A DNA stretch of 64,000 bases, from assembly GCF_018139485.1 (NCBI RefSeq), contig NZ_JAGSNF010000004.1, positions 248,001-312,000 of the forward strand, given 5' to 3'. Source of the DNA: Phycicoccus avicenniae. GTDB taxonomy: Bacteria > Actinomycetota > Actinomycetes > Actinomycetales > Dermatophilaceae. A program made the position numbers and the translations under genes. Shown here piece by piece: positions 43,069 through 51,819 of this stretch (positions are counted from its first letter, which is position 1; each line of letters starts with the position of its first letter). Under the pieces are notes generated by a model. That model worked only from the letters and a program-made list of their open reading frames with translations, was not told the origin of the DNA and did not search any database.

Positions 43069-44727
43069 TCAGTGGTCTCCGGCCATGAGGCGACCGATCT
43101 CCGTCCGGTCGGCGTCCTCGACCCGCATCTCGGCGACGACGGTGCCGCCGTGGACGACGGCGATCCGGTCCGACAGCGAGAGGATCTCGTCGAGCTCGGC
43201 CGACACGAGGAGCACGCCGGCGCCCTCGTCCCGGGCCTCGACGATCCGCCGGTGGATGAACTCGATCGACCCCACGTCGACGCCGCGGGTCGGCTGCGCC
43301 GCCATGAGCAGCTTCGGCTTGAAGGCCATCTCGCGGGCGACGACGACCTTCTGCTTGTTGCCGCCCGACAGCGACCCGGCGGTCTGGAACACCCCCGAGG
43401 AGCGGATGTCGAACTCCTCGCGCAGCCGTTCGGCGTTCTCGCGGACGGCGTCGAACTGCCGCACGCCGCTCTTGGCGTAGGGAGCCTGGTCGAACTCGTT
43501 GAGGACGAGGTTGTCGGCGATGGAGTACGACCCGACGATGCCGTGCTTCTCCCGGTCCTCCGGCACGTGGCCGAGGCCCGCGTGGTGGGTCTGGTACGGG
43601 TTGGCCGTCGTGAGGTCGAGGTCGCCGAGCCGCATCCGGCCCGAGACGACCTTGCGCATCCCGGCGAGGGCCTCGACGAGCTCGCGCTGGCCGTTGCCCT
43701 CGACCCCGGCGACCCCGACGATCTCGCCCGCGTTCACCGTGAGCGAGAAGCCGTCGACGGCGGCGAGGCCACGGTCGTCGCGGACGTGCAGGTCCTCGAT
43801 CTCGAGCACCGGCTCGCCGGGCGTCGCAGGCTCCTTGTCGATCGACAGCACGACCTCGCGGCCCACCATCATCGTCGCGAGGCCGGTCGCGTCGGTCTCC
43901 TTCGTCGCGACCTCGCCGACGACCTCGCCCTGGCGCAGGACGTAGACCCGGTCGGCGACGGCGAGGACCTCCCGCAGCTTGTGCGTGATGAAGACGATCG
44001 AGGTGCCGGAGTTGGCGAGCTCGCGCATGACGCCGAGCAGCTCGTCGGTCTCCTGGGGGGTGAGGACGGCGGTCGGCTCGTCGAGGATGAGCAGGTCGAC
44101 CCGGCGGGAGAGCGCCTTGAGGATCTCGACCCGCTGCTGGGTGCCGACCGGCAGGTCGTCGACCTCGGCGTCGGGGTCGACGGCGAGGCCGTGCTTCTCG
44201 GACAGCTCGCGGACCATCCGTCGGGCGGAGTCGAGGTCGAGGACGACGCCCGCCCGGGTCGACTCGTGCCCGAGCACCATGTTCTCGGCGACCGTCATGA
44301 CGGGGACGAGCTGGAAGTGCTGGTGCACCATGCCGACCCCACGGCGGATGGCGTCCCGCGGGTCCTTGATCGGCGTGCTGTCGCCCTTGACCGACACCGT
44401 GCCCCGGTCCGGCGTGATGAGCCCGAAGATCTGGTTGACGAGGGTCGACTTGCCCGCGCCGTTCTCCCCGAGCAGGGCGACGATCTCGCCGCGGCGGACG
44501 TTCAGGGTGATGTCCCGGTTGGCGTGGACCGACCCGAACGACTTCGACAGTCCCTCGATGTCGAGGAGGACCTCGCCGATGACGCCCTCGCCGAACCCGG
44601 ACTGCTCCGGGGGCAGCTCGAGCGCGGCGTCGGTCGTCGCGATGTCGGCGAGGTGGGACTGCGAGGTGTCGCCGCGCGTCGGGTGCGGGGTGCCCTCGGA
44701 CTCCGGGCGGGAGGTGCTCTCGCTCAT
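43069..44727 (-). CDS. BMP-type nucleoside/sugar ABC importer ATPase (double domain)
   Basis: 552 residues. Two fused ATPase domains as in RbsA/NupO-type systems. First: Walker A GENGAGKST, the family-typical MVHQHFQLVPVMTVAENM, degenerate signature LPVGTQQRVEI, Walker B LLILDEPTAVLTP. Second: degenerate Walker A VEGNGQRELV, signature LSGGNKQKVVVAREM, then LLMAAQPTRGVDVGSIE, where Gln replaces the Walker-B-end acidic residue. About 35 Ser/Thr/Glu-rich residues precede the first domain. The HQHFxLVPxxTVxEN motif marks the nucleoside (BMP) subfamily. Start overlaps the upstream permease stop. Confidence 0.93.
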   Translation of the reverse strand: MSESTSRPESEGTPHPTRGDTSQSHLADIATTDAALELPPEQSGFGEGVIGEVLLDIEGLSKSFGSVHANRDITLNVRRGEIVALLGENGAGKSTLVNQIFGLITPDRGTVSVKGDSTPIKDPRDAIRRGVGMVHQHFQLVPVMTVAENMVLGHESTRAGVVLDLDSARRMVRELSEKHGLAVDPDAEVDDLPVGTQQRVEILKALSRRVDLLILDEPTAVLTPQETDELLGVMRELANSGTSIVFITHKLREVLAVADRVYVLRQGEVVGEVATKETDATGLATMMVGREVVLSIDKEPATPGEPVLEIEDLHVRDDRGLAAVDGFSLTVNAGEIVGVAGVEGNGQRELVEALAGMRKVVSGRMRLGDLDLTTANPYQTHHAGLGHVPEDREKHGIVGSYSIADNLVLNEFDQAPYAKSGVRQFDAVRENAERLREEFDIRSSGVFQTAGSLSGGNKQKVVVAREMAFKPKLLMAAQPTRGVDVGSIEFIHRRIVEARDEGAGVLLVSAELDEILSLSDRIAVVHGGTVVAEMRVEDADRTEIGRLMAGDH

Positions 44728-45734
44728 CACTGGTCCTTCTTGACGTAGGGCTGGCCGACGGCGCCCGGTGGCCGGACCCGTCCGGCCGCCACGGCGAGCA
44801 CGACGAGCGTCGCGACGTAGGGCAGGGTGGCGGTGAGCTGCGGCGGGATGGAGAACCCGCCGGTCTGCTGCAGCTGTGAGGCCGTCGCGTTGACGAACCC
44901 GAAGAAGAGCGCCATCGAGAACGCCCGCAGCGGCCGCCACGCACCCATGATCATGATCGCGAGGGCGAGGAAGCCGCGGCCGGCCGTCATCTCCCGCTCG
45001 AAGGTGCTCGAGGCGTCCATCGAGAGGTAGACACCGGCGAGCCCGGCGAGCGAGCCCGCCAGGGTCACGTTGACCATCCGCAGCCGCTCGACCTTGATGC
45101 CGGCCGTGTCCGCCGCCGACGGGTACTCGCCGACCGCGCGGGTCCGCAGGCCCCACCGGCTGTGGAAGAGGGCGAGGTGGACGAGCACGGCGGCGAGGAT
45201 CGCGATGAGCGCGATGACGCTGCGCCCGCTGAAGAAGACCTCCCCGAGCAGCGGGATCTGCGACAGCAGCGGCACCGAGACGTTCGGGATGACGCCGGGC
45301 AGCGACTGGCCGGACACGAGGTAGAACGACGTGAGCCCGGTGGCGATGATGTTGAGCACGACACCGGCGATGATCTGGTCCATCCGCCACCGCACCGCGG
45401 TGACGGCGAGGAAGCCGCCGGCGACGAGCCCGGTCCCGATGCCCGCGAGGACACCGACGATCATCGAGCCGCTCACGGCGGCGACGAAGAAGCCGGCGAA
45501 CGCCGCGAGGAGCATCTGCCCCTCGATGCCGATGTTGACCACGCCGGAGCGCTCGCCGATGACGCCGACGAGGGCGGCCAGGACGAGGGGGATGGCGTAG
45601 CCCCAGGCAGCGCCGAACATCGACGGCGCGATGTCCCCCCGCACGAGGTTGAAGGCGTACGCCGCGACGAGCACGGCGGCGGCGATGACGAGGGGCGTGC
45701 GGTTCTTCGACGCCCAGGTCGACAGGCGCTCCAT
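44727..45734 (-). CDS. BMP-type ABC importer permease
   Basis: 335 residues, about eight helices. BPD_transp_2 family motifs: ALVGVIGERSGVVNIGIEGQMLL and VGEYPSAADTAGIKVERLR. Stop overlaps the ATPase start by one base (TGATG), and only one base separates it from the upstream permease gene. Confidence 0.92.
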   Translation of the reverse strand: MERLSTWASKNRTPLVIAAAVLVAAYAFNLVRGDIAPSMFGAAWGYAIPLVLAALVGVIGERSGVVNIGIEGQMLLAAFAGFFVAAVSGSMIVGVLAGIGTGLVAGGFLAVTAVRWRMDQIIAGVVLNIIATGLTSFYLVSGQSLPGVIPNVSVPLLSQIPLLGEVFFSGRSVIALIAILAAVLVHLALFHSRWGLRTRAVGEYPSAADTAGIKVERLRMVNVTLAGSLAGLAGVYLSMDASSTFEREMTAGRGFLALAIMIMGAWRPLRAFSMALFFGFVNATASQLQQTGGFSIPPQLTATLPYVATLVVLAVAAGRVRPPGAVGQPYVKKDQ

Positions 45735-45735
45735 G

Positions 45736-46887
45736 TCAGTTCCCCCAGCTCGTCGTCGCGACGGACTGCTTGTCGGCGCGGCTGCGGAACAGCCACTTCC
45801 CGAGGACCGGGATCGAGACCATGAGCAGGATGAGGGCGAGGAGCAGGTCGACGATCTCCGGGGCGATGCCGGTCTGGAACTGCAGCCCGGCGGCGCCGGT
45901 GCGCAGGATGCCGACGAGGAACGCGGCGGGGATCGTCGCGAGCGGGTTGGCCCGGGCGAGGAGGGCGATCGTGATGCCGTCGAAGCCGAGCGAGCCGACG
46001 ATCGCCGGCTCGAAGCGGTGCAGCGTGCCGAGCGCTTCGAGGGCCCCGGCGAGACCGGCGAGCCCGGCACCGGCGAGCATCGAGAGCACGACGACGCGGT
46101 TGATCGGGACGCCGGCGTAGCGGGCGGCCTCCTTGTTCGCGCCGACGGTGTTGAACCGGAAGCCGAAGGTCGTCCGGCCGAGCACCCACCAGCAGACGGC
46201 GGCGAGCACGACGGCGACGGCGAACCCCACGGGGACGCCGGCGACCGTGTCGAGCCGGGCGGCCTCGGGGATGCTCTCGGTCTGCGGGATGCCGCTCGTG
46301 CGCGAGGACTCGCCCTGGAGCGGCCCGACGACGAGCCAGAACGTCACCCCGGCGACGATGTAGTTGAGCATGATCGTCGAGATGACCTCGTGGACGCCGC
46401 GGTAGGCCTTGAGGACGCCGACGAGCAGCCCGACGACCGAGCCGAAGACGATCCCGACGAGCATCCCGAGCACGGCCCCGAGGAACCCGGCACCGCCGGC
46501 GACGTACGCGACCCAGGCGCCGAAGATCGCCCCGAGCTGCAGCTGGCCCTGGGCGCCGATGTTGAACAGGCCGACCCGCAGCGGCAGGACGACGGCGAGC
46601 CCGGTGAGGACCAGGGGGGCCGTCTTCTGGAGGGTGCGGGTCAGCGCGCCGTCGTTGACGAGGGCCCCGCGCAGCAGGACCTCGTAGGCGTACCAGGGGT
46701 TGACGCCCTGGTAGCGGATGAGGGCGGCGCCGATGAGCAGCGCGATGACGAGGGCGACGACGATGACGACGCCGCTCTGGTGGCCGATGAGGTAGGCGAG
46801 CAGCCCGGCGCGGTCCTTCGGCGCCTCCGGCTCGCGGGGTCCTCCGTCGGACGGCGGGGGCGCCTCTTCGGTTCTCGTGTCGGACAT
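45736..46887 (-). CDS. BMP-type ABC importer permease
   Basis: 383 residues from the ATG at 46887 (GGAGAGG upstream; another ATG at 46914 is possible). A charged N-terminus is followed by about eight helices. Family motifs: VVLPLRVGLFNIGAQGQLQLGA and TVGANKEAARYAGVPINR. A perfect 17-bp terminator separates it from the binding-protein gene upstream. Confidence 0.92.
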   Translation of the reverse strand: MSDTRTEEAPPPSDGGPREPEAPKDRAGLLAYLIGHQSGVVIVVALVIALLIGAALIRYQGVNPWYAYEVLLRGALVNDGALTRTLQKTAPLVLTGLAVVLPLRVGLFNIGAQGQLQLGAIFGAWVAYVAGGAGFLGAVLGMLVGIVFGSVVGLLVGVLKAYRGVHEVISTIMLNYIVAGVTFWLVVGPLQGESSRTSGIPQTESIPEAARLDTVAGVPVGFAVAVVLAAVCWWVLGRTTFGFRFNTVGANKEAARYAGVPINRVVVLSMLAGAGLAGLAGALEALGTLHRFEPAIVGSLGFDGITIALLARANPLATIPAAFLVGILRTGAAGLQFQTGIAPEIVDLLLALILLMVSIPVLGKWLFRSRADKQSVATTSWGN

Positions 46888-46991
46888 GCCTCTCCAATGG
46901 CTCGGGGTGCCCACAGTGTGCCGGTCGGGTCACGCGGGCGGAAGGGAGGCCCGGCGGCTCACGTGGGCGCCGGGAGGGATGGGGACGTGGT

Positions 46992-47027
46992 GAGGGGGCG
47001 GGCATCCGAGCGGATGCCCGCCCCCTC
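46992..47027 (-). terminator. Intra-operon terminator after the BMP lipoprotein gene
   Basis: A perfect 17-bp GC-rich stem (46992-47008 with 47011-47027) and a 2-nt apex, 39 nt past the lipoprotein stop and 105 nt before the permease start. Partial termination would give more binding protein than transporter. Confidence 0.75.
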
Positions 47028-47065
47028 GGGGTCGGCCGGTCACCCGGGGTGACCGTCGGGACGGG

Positions 47066-48166
47066 TCAGAGGGTGACGCCGGTCTCCAGCGAGCCGTCCT
47101 GGAGCTGGGCGACGATCTCCTCGACCTGGCTCTTCACGTCGTCGGGGATGGTGTCCTCGAAGTCGTGGTAGGGCGCGATGCCGGCCTCGCCGACCGTCTG
47201 GACGCCCTCGAACTCGCCCGACTCGGCGGTCATGAGGGTGTCGGTGACGCCCTTGGTGATGAGCTTCATCGCCGAGGTGATGAGGCACGGCTGGGCCTGC
47301 GGGACGGTGTCCCACTGGTCGGTGTCGACACCGATGCAGTAGACGCTCTCACCGGCGCCGTCGGCCTTGGCGACCTCCTGGAGCGCACCGTTGCCGGTGT
47401 TGCCGCCCGCGCCGAAGACGACGTCGACGTCCTGGGCCAGCTGCTTGCGGGCCTCGCCGGCGCCCCACACCGGGTCGTTGAAGGCGTTGTCGCCGGCGGG
47501 GTGGTACACGGTCTGGACCGAGACCGCGTCGTTCGCGGCCTTCGCGCCGTTCTCGAAGCCCTTCGCGAACTTCTGGACCGGCGGGATCTCCTGGCCGAGG
47601 ACCTGGCCCAGCTTGTCGGTCTCGGTCATGAGACCGGCGAGGAAGCCCGCGGCGTAGCCGGCCTGGTCCTCCGGGAAGATCAGGCCGGTGAGGTTCGTCA
47701 GCTCGGTGCCCTCGGGGTAGCCCTGGTCGACGCCGATGAACTTGGTCTCGGGGTTCTCCTCGGCGGCGGCGACGGTGGCCTCGGTCATGAGGAAGCCGAC
47801 CGTGACGATCGCGTCGTAGGAGTTGTCCGTGAACTGCGCCATGTTCGCGGCGTAGTCCTTCGCGTCCTGGGTCTCGATGTACTTGTAGACGCCCTCGAGC
47901 TCGGTGGCCGCGGCCTCCGCGCCCTCGTGGGCGGACTGGTTGAAGGACTTGTCGTCGACGTTGCCGGTGTCGGTGACGAGGCCGATGCAGAAGACCTCCT
48001 CGTCGGCGCAGTTCGAGTCGTCGGTCGAGTAGCCGGCGGTGTCGCCGGAGCCCGTGTCCGAGCCGGTGTCGCCCCCGGCGCCGGAGGTGCCGGTGCTGCC
48101 GCCGCAGCCCGCGAGGGCCAGGGCGAGCGCCGCGGGGACCGCGACGAGGTAACGCGTGGACTTCAT
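47066..48166 (-). CDS. BMP-family nucleoside-binding lipoprotein
   Basis: 366 residues. Lipoprotein signal MKSTRYLVAVPAALALALAGC; the Cys anchors it. A Gly/Thr/Ser linker, then the BMP domain: LVTDTGNVDDKSFNQSAHEG, GVDQGYPEG, FPEDQAGYAAGFLAGLM and VDTDQW. The DDKSFNQ motif binds the purine-ribose unit in PnrA-type proteins. Two extra cysteines early in the domain could form a disulfide. Ribosome site AGGAGATCC. Together with the two permeases and ATPase it makes a complete importer. Confidence 0.93.
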   Translation of the reverse strand: MKSTRYLVAVPAALALALAGCGGSTGTSGAGGDTGSDTGSGDTAGYSTDDSNCADEEVFCIGLVTDTGNVDDKSFNQSAHEGAEAAATELEGVYKYIETQDAKDYAANMAQFTDNSYDAIVTVGFLMTEATVAAAEENPETKFIGVDQGYPEGTELTNLTGLIFPEDQAGYAAGFLAGLMTETDKLGQVLGQEIPPVQKFAKGFENGAKAANDAVSVQTVYHPAGDNAFNDPVWGAGEARKQLAQDVDVVFGAGGNTGNGALQEVAKADGAGESVYCIGVDTDQWDTVPQAQPCLITSAMKLITKGVTDTLMTAESGEFEGVQTVGEAGIAPYHDFEDTIPDDVKSQVEEIVAQLQDGSLETGVTL

Positions 48167-48282
48167 GGAGGATCTCCTCGTGGAACGTCGGGTGAGACGT
48201 GCAGATGCTACGTCCAGATCCGGCGCCCTCAGGACGTGGCTCGCAGTTGTGACGCAGCCGTTACCGACGGGTTCGGGAGGAC

Positions 48283-49041
48283 TCACCACCCGGGTGCGGC
48301 GGACCATCCGGCGTCGATGGTGACGGTGGTGCCGGTGATGCCGGATGCGACGGGCGAGGCGAGGAACGCGACCGTCCCGGCCACCTCGGCGGCCGTCACC
48401 GGACGGCCGAGCGAGGCGGTGGCGCGGTACCTCGCCACGCCGTCCGGCCAGGCGTCCTCGAGCCCCTCCCGGTCGACCAGGCCCGGGGCGACGCCGACGA
48501 CCCGGACCCCACGCGGACCGACCTCGTGGGCCGCGGCGGCGACGAGGTGGTGCAGGGCGGCCTTGGCGACGGCGTACGCGGCGTGGCCGGGGGCGGCCCG
48601 CAGGCCCTCGATGGACCCGACGACGACGGCCGCGCCGCCCGGGCCCATCCGGTCCGTCGCCTGCCGGAGCAGGACGGCGGTGGGCCGCAGCCCGGCACGG
48701 TGGTAGCCGTCCCAGGCGGCGGCGTCGAGGTCGGACCACCCCTGCTGGTGCTGGGGGAACGCGCTGAGGACGACGACGTCGGGGGTCCCGAGGTCGTCGG
48801 CGCAGCGGTCGAGGAGGCCCGCGCACGCGGCGTCGAGGGCCTGCGGGGTGTCGAGCGGCACGTCGAGGTCGGCCTGCAGGGTGCTCGCGCGGCGCCCACG
48901 GGCGGCGACGGCGGCGGCCACGTCCCGGGCGCCGGCCTCGTCCCCGCGGTAGTGGACGGCGACGTCGTGCCCGGCGTCGGCGAGGGCGAGCGCGACGGCG
49001 GCGCCGAGCCCGCCGCTCGCGCCGGTGACGAGGGCGGTCAT
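48283..49041 (-). CDS. Short-chain dehydrogenase/reductase
   Basis: 252 residues. NAD(P)-binding TGASGGLGAAVALALADAG, catalytic Ser in VVVGSIEGLRAAPGH and YAVAK with the active Tyr and Lys. The usual NNAG is replaced by VLSAFPQ, which is atypical. The tail ITGTTVTIDAGWSA is standard. It overlaps the upstream DUF985 gene (ATGA). Substrate unknown; neighbours suggest a sugar or nucleoside-derived compound. Confidence 0.88.
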   Translation of the reverse strand: MTALVTGASGGLGAAVALALADAGHDVAVHYRGDEAGARDVAAAVAARGRRASTLQADLDVPLDTPQALDAACAGLLDRCADDLGTPDVVVLSAFPQHQQGWSDLDAAAWDGYHRAGLRPTAVLLRQATDRMGPGGAAVVVGSIEGLRAAPGHAAYAVAKAALHHLVAAAAHEVGPRGVRVVGVAPGLVDREGLEDAWPDGVARYRATASLGRPVTAAEVAGTVAFLASPVASGITGTTVTIDAGWSAAPGW

Positions 49042-49538
49042 CGCATCCGGCCGACGGGGCGGTCGCGCGTGAGCGTCGCGATCTCCGTCGCGAACTGCGG
49101 GTACTCGGTGGTGAGGGCGTCCCGGTCGCCGAGCTCGAAGTGCTCGGGTCGGAACGCGGGGGCGCACCAGCACGACAGCAGGGTCCAGTACCCGAGCGGC
49201 GTCGCCCCCATCCACGTGCCGCGACGGACGAGGACCTGCGGGTGCTCGGCGCCGAGGTAGCCCAGGACCCCGCTGCCCCCGGGGCGCAGCCGCAGCAGGG
49301 CCGCGGGGGCGCCGCCGAGCCACTGCCAGCCCTCGTCGACGGCGAGGCGGTGCATCGCCGAGAAGCCGTCCGCCTGGTCGGTGAGCAGGACGGTGATCCC
49401 GTTGAGGGCCTGGGTCCGGGGCCCCGCGACGTAGAAGCCGCCCTCCTCGGGGATCGGGACCATGCCGAGGCGCTCGACGACCTCGGCGGCGCTCTCCTCG
49501 GGTGGCTCGACGGACGGGATCTCCGGGACCTCGCTCAC
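49038..49538 (-). CDS. DUF985/cupin-5 family protein
   Basis: 166 residues from a GTG that overlaps the upstream stop (GTGA). The beta-barrel core VERLGMVPIPEEGGFYV, TVLLTDQADGFSAMHRLAVDEGWQWLGG, GYWTLLSCWCAPAFRPEHFELG matches the DUF985 RmlC-like cupins. The usual metal residues are partly present (H-x-L, E). Small-molecule binding or isomerase activity is possible, unproven. Confidence 0.82.
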   Translation of the reverse strand: MSEVPEIPSVEPPEESAAEVVERLGMVPIPEEGGFYVAGPRTQALNGITVLLTDQADGFSAMHRLAVDEGWQWLGGAPAALLRLRPGGSGVLGYLGAEHPQVLVRRGTWMGATPLGYWTLLSCWCAPAFRPEHFELGDRDALTTEYPQFATEIATLTRDRPVGRMR

Positions 49539-50941
49539 GACGCGTCCTCGGCGGCGGCGCGGGCGAGCGCGCCACGCTCGGCGGCGCGGGCGAGCACGTC
49601 GGCGGTGTCGAGCCGCGTGCTGCGCCGGTCCCGCACGACGAGCTCGCCGTCGACGAGGACGTGCTCGACGTCGGAGCGGCCGGCGGCGAAGACGAGGAGA
49701 GCGGTGACGTCGTGCACCGGGGTGAGGTGCGGGGCCCGCAGGTCGAGGACGACGAGGTCGCCCCGCTTGCCGGCCTCGACCGACCCGATGCTGCCGCCGA
49801 GCCCGAGGGCGCGGGCGCCGTCGATCGTCGCCGCCCGGAGCACCTCGTGCGCGCTGCCGACGTCGGGACGGCCGCTCGTGAGCCGCGCGAGGAGGGCGGC
49901 CTGGCGCATCGCCTGCCACATGTCGAGGTCGTTCGAGGACGAGCACCCGTCGGTGCCGATGCCGAGACGCACCCCGGCGCCGCGGACCTGCTCCCAGTGC
50001 AGGGCCCCGCTCGCGAGCTTCTGGTTCGAGCCCGCGCAGTGCGCGACGGCCCCGCCCCCGGCGACGAGCAGCTCGTGGTCGGACGGGCTCGTGTGGACGC
50101 CGTGACCGGCGACGAAGGGGACGTCGCCGGCGAGCCAGCCCGCGCGGTCGAGGATCTCGGTCGGCGTCGCGTCGTACCGTTCGCGGACGTCGGCGTTCTC
50201 GGCGGCGTTCTCCGACACGTGCGTCGTGAGCAGCGGCATCGCCGCGGGCGACCCGGGCGCGGGCTGGGCGGCGACCTCGCGCAGGACGAGGGCGACCTCG
50301 GCGAGGTGCTCGGGGGAGCAGGTGTACGTCGCGTGCGGCATCGCGGGGAGCGGGACCTCGGGGCCGCCGATGTCGAGCAGGCCGGTGCGCCACGCCCGCA
50401 GGAGGGCGATCCGTTCCTCCCAGGCGAGGCCGTCCGGGCCCGGGCCGTCCATGAAGACCGGGCCGATGACGTGCCGGCTGCCGGCCGCGACGGCGCCGCG
50501 GTGGGCGGCGTCGTGGTGGAAGTACATGTCGAGCTGGGTCGTGCAGCCCCCGAGCAACGACTCCAGGGCACCGAGCGTGGCCCCGAGCTCGACGGTGTCC
50601 GGGTCCATGACCGCGCCCTCGGCGGCCCAGACCCGGGTGAGGAAGCCCTGGAGGTCGACGTCCTCGGCGAGGCCGCGCAGCAGGGTCATCGGCAGGTGGG
50701 TGTGCAGGTTGACCAGGCCCGGCATGACGAGCCGGCCCCGTCCGTCGAGGACGGTGACGTCGTCCGAGGGCACGGTCGCCGCGGAGCCGTCCGCCCCGCC
50801 GGCGAGCTCGCCGCCGTCCCGCTCGTCGCCGACCCGGGTGACGACGCCGTCCTCGACGACGACGTCGACGTCCCGCAGGACGGTGTCGGCGTCGTCGACG
50901 GTGACGACGTACGAGACGCTCTCGATGACGACGGTGGCCAT
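49535..50941 (-). CDS. Amidohydrolase, methylthioadenosine/S-adenosylhomocysteine deaminase-like
   Basis: 468 residues of the TRZ/ATZ-type deaminase family. Metal site LHTHLPM, then TTHVSE, GHGVH and GTDGCSSSNDLDMW. The C-terminal strand LRAATIDGARALGLGG with a Gly-rich SVEAGKRGDLVVLD is typical. An 8-oxoguanine or guanine deaminase is the main alternative. It is coupled to the phosphorylase gene upstream (ATGA overlap). The pair could convert methylthioadenosine to methylthioinosine and then to hypoxanthine. Confidence 0.82.
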   Translation of the reverse strand: MATVVIESVSYVVTVDDADTVLRDVDVVVEDGVVTRVGDERDGGELAGGADGSAATVPSDDVTVLDGRGRLVMPGLVNLHTHLPMTLLRGLAEDVDLQGFLTRVWAAEGAVMDPDTVELGATLGALESLLGGCTTQLDMYFHHDAAHRGAVAAGSRHVIGPVFMDGPGPDGLAWEERIALLRAWRTGLLDIGGPEVPLPAMPHATYTCSPEHLAEVALVLREVAAQPAPGSPAAMPLLTTHVSENAAENADVRERYDATPTEILDRAGWLAGDVPFVAGHGVHTSPSDHELLVAGGGAVAHCAGSNQKLASGALHWEQVRGAGVRLGIGTDGCSSSNDLDMWQAMRQAALLARLTSGRPDVGSAHEVLRAATIDGARALGLGGSIGSVEAGKRGDLVVLDLRAPHLTPVHDVTALLVFAAGRSDVEHVLVDGELVVRDRRSTRLDTADVLARAAERGALARAAAEDAS

Positions 50942-51738
50942 CAGGCCTCCTCCTCCGGGGCTGGGTCGGGGGCCGGGTCCGGTGCGGCGGCGCGGGCGGC
51001 GACGAGCGCGTCGAGGATCGCGAGGACCGCGGTGCTGGAGCGCGCGAGGACGGCCTCGATCTCGGCCATCGTGATCGGCTCCGTCGCGTCGCCGACCCCC
51101 GTCGCGGGGTTGACGACGAGCGAGATGGCGGCGTAGCGCAGGTCGGCCTCCGCGGCGAGGGTGACCTCGGGGACCCCGGTCATCCCTGCGACGTCGCCGC
51201 CGGCGAGCCGGGCGAGCCGGATCTCGGCCGCGGTCTCGAAGCGTGGCCCCTCGAAGGCCGCGTACACCCCGCCGTCGCGGATCGGTTCGCCCGCGGTGGC
51301 CGCCGCGGCGAGCACCTCGCGGCGCAGGTCCGGGTCGTACGCGGCGGAGACGTCGGTGTGGACGACCCCCTCGCGGGTCGAGCCGTCGAAGAAGGTGAGC
51401 GGCCGCTGCTTCGTGAAGTCGACGAAGTCGTCGAGGCAGAGCAGGTCCCCGGGGGCGAGCTCCGGGTCGATCGAGCCCGTGACGTTGACGGCGAGGACGT
51501 CGCGCACCCCGAGGTCGGCGAGGGCGCGGATGTTCGCGCGGTAGTTCACGAGGTGCGGCGGGACGGAGTGGCCGGAACCGTGCCGGGTGAGGAAGACGAC
51601 GGGCAGGCCGTGCCAGGCTCCGTGGACGACGCGGGCGTCACCGAACCGTGTGGTGACGGTCTCCTCGCGGGGGTCCTGGAGGGCGTCGAGGTCGTAGAAC
51701 CCGGTCCCGGCGACGACGGCGAGCGGCGGACGGGTCAT
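50941..51738 (-). CDS. 5'-methylthioadenosine/methylthioinosine phosphorylase family (PNP type)
   Basis: 265 residues. Phosphate loop VVAGTGFYDL, RHGSGHSVPPHLVNYRANIRAL (the MTAP signature), and GMTGVPEVTLAAEADLRYA. The base-contact loop reads VVNPATG. An Asn here is typical of 6-oxopurine-preferring members (PNP, MTI phosphorylase), whereas MTAP has Asp. That, and the coupled deaminase, favour methylthioinosine or inosine as substrate. The C-terminal Ala/Pro/Asp tail is unusual. Start ATG 51738 is 81 nt from the divergent gamma-glutamyltransferase gene. Confidence 0.85.
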   Translation of the reverse strand: MTRPPLAVVAGTGFYDLDALQDPREETVTTRFGDARVVHGAWHGLPVVFLTRHGSGHSVPPHLVNYRANIRALADLGVRDVLAVNVTGSIDPELAPGDLLCLDDFVDFTKQRPLTFFDGSTREGVVHTDVSAAYDPDLRREVLAAAATAGEPIRDGGVYAAFEGPRFETAAEIRLARLAGGDVAGMTGVPEVTLAAEADLRYAAISLVVNPATGVGDATEPITMAEIEAVLARSSTAVLAILDALVAARAAAPDPAPDPAPEEEA

Positions 51739-51819
51739 GCCCCGCAACGCTACCCGTAGCCGTGCGGGGGCGGCGAGACGAGTCAGGGAGCCGCGGCGGG
51801 CGGCTGGCAGGATGCGGGC

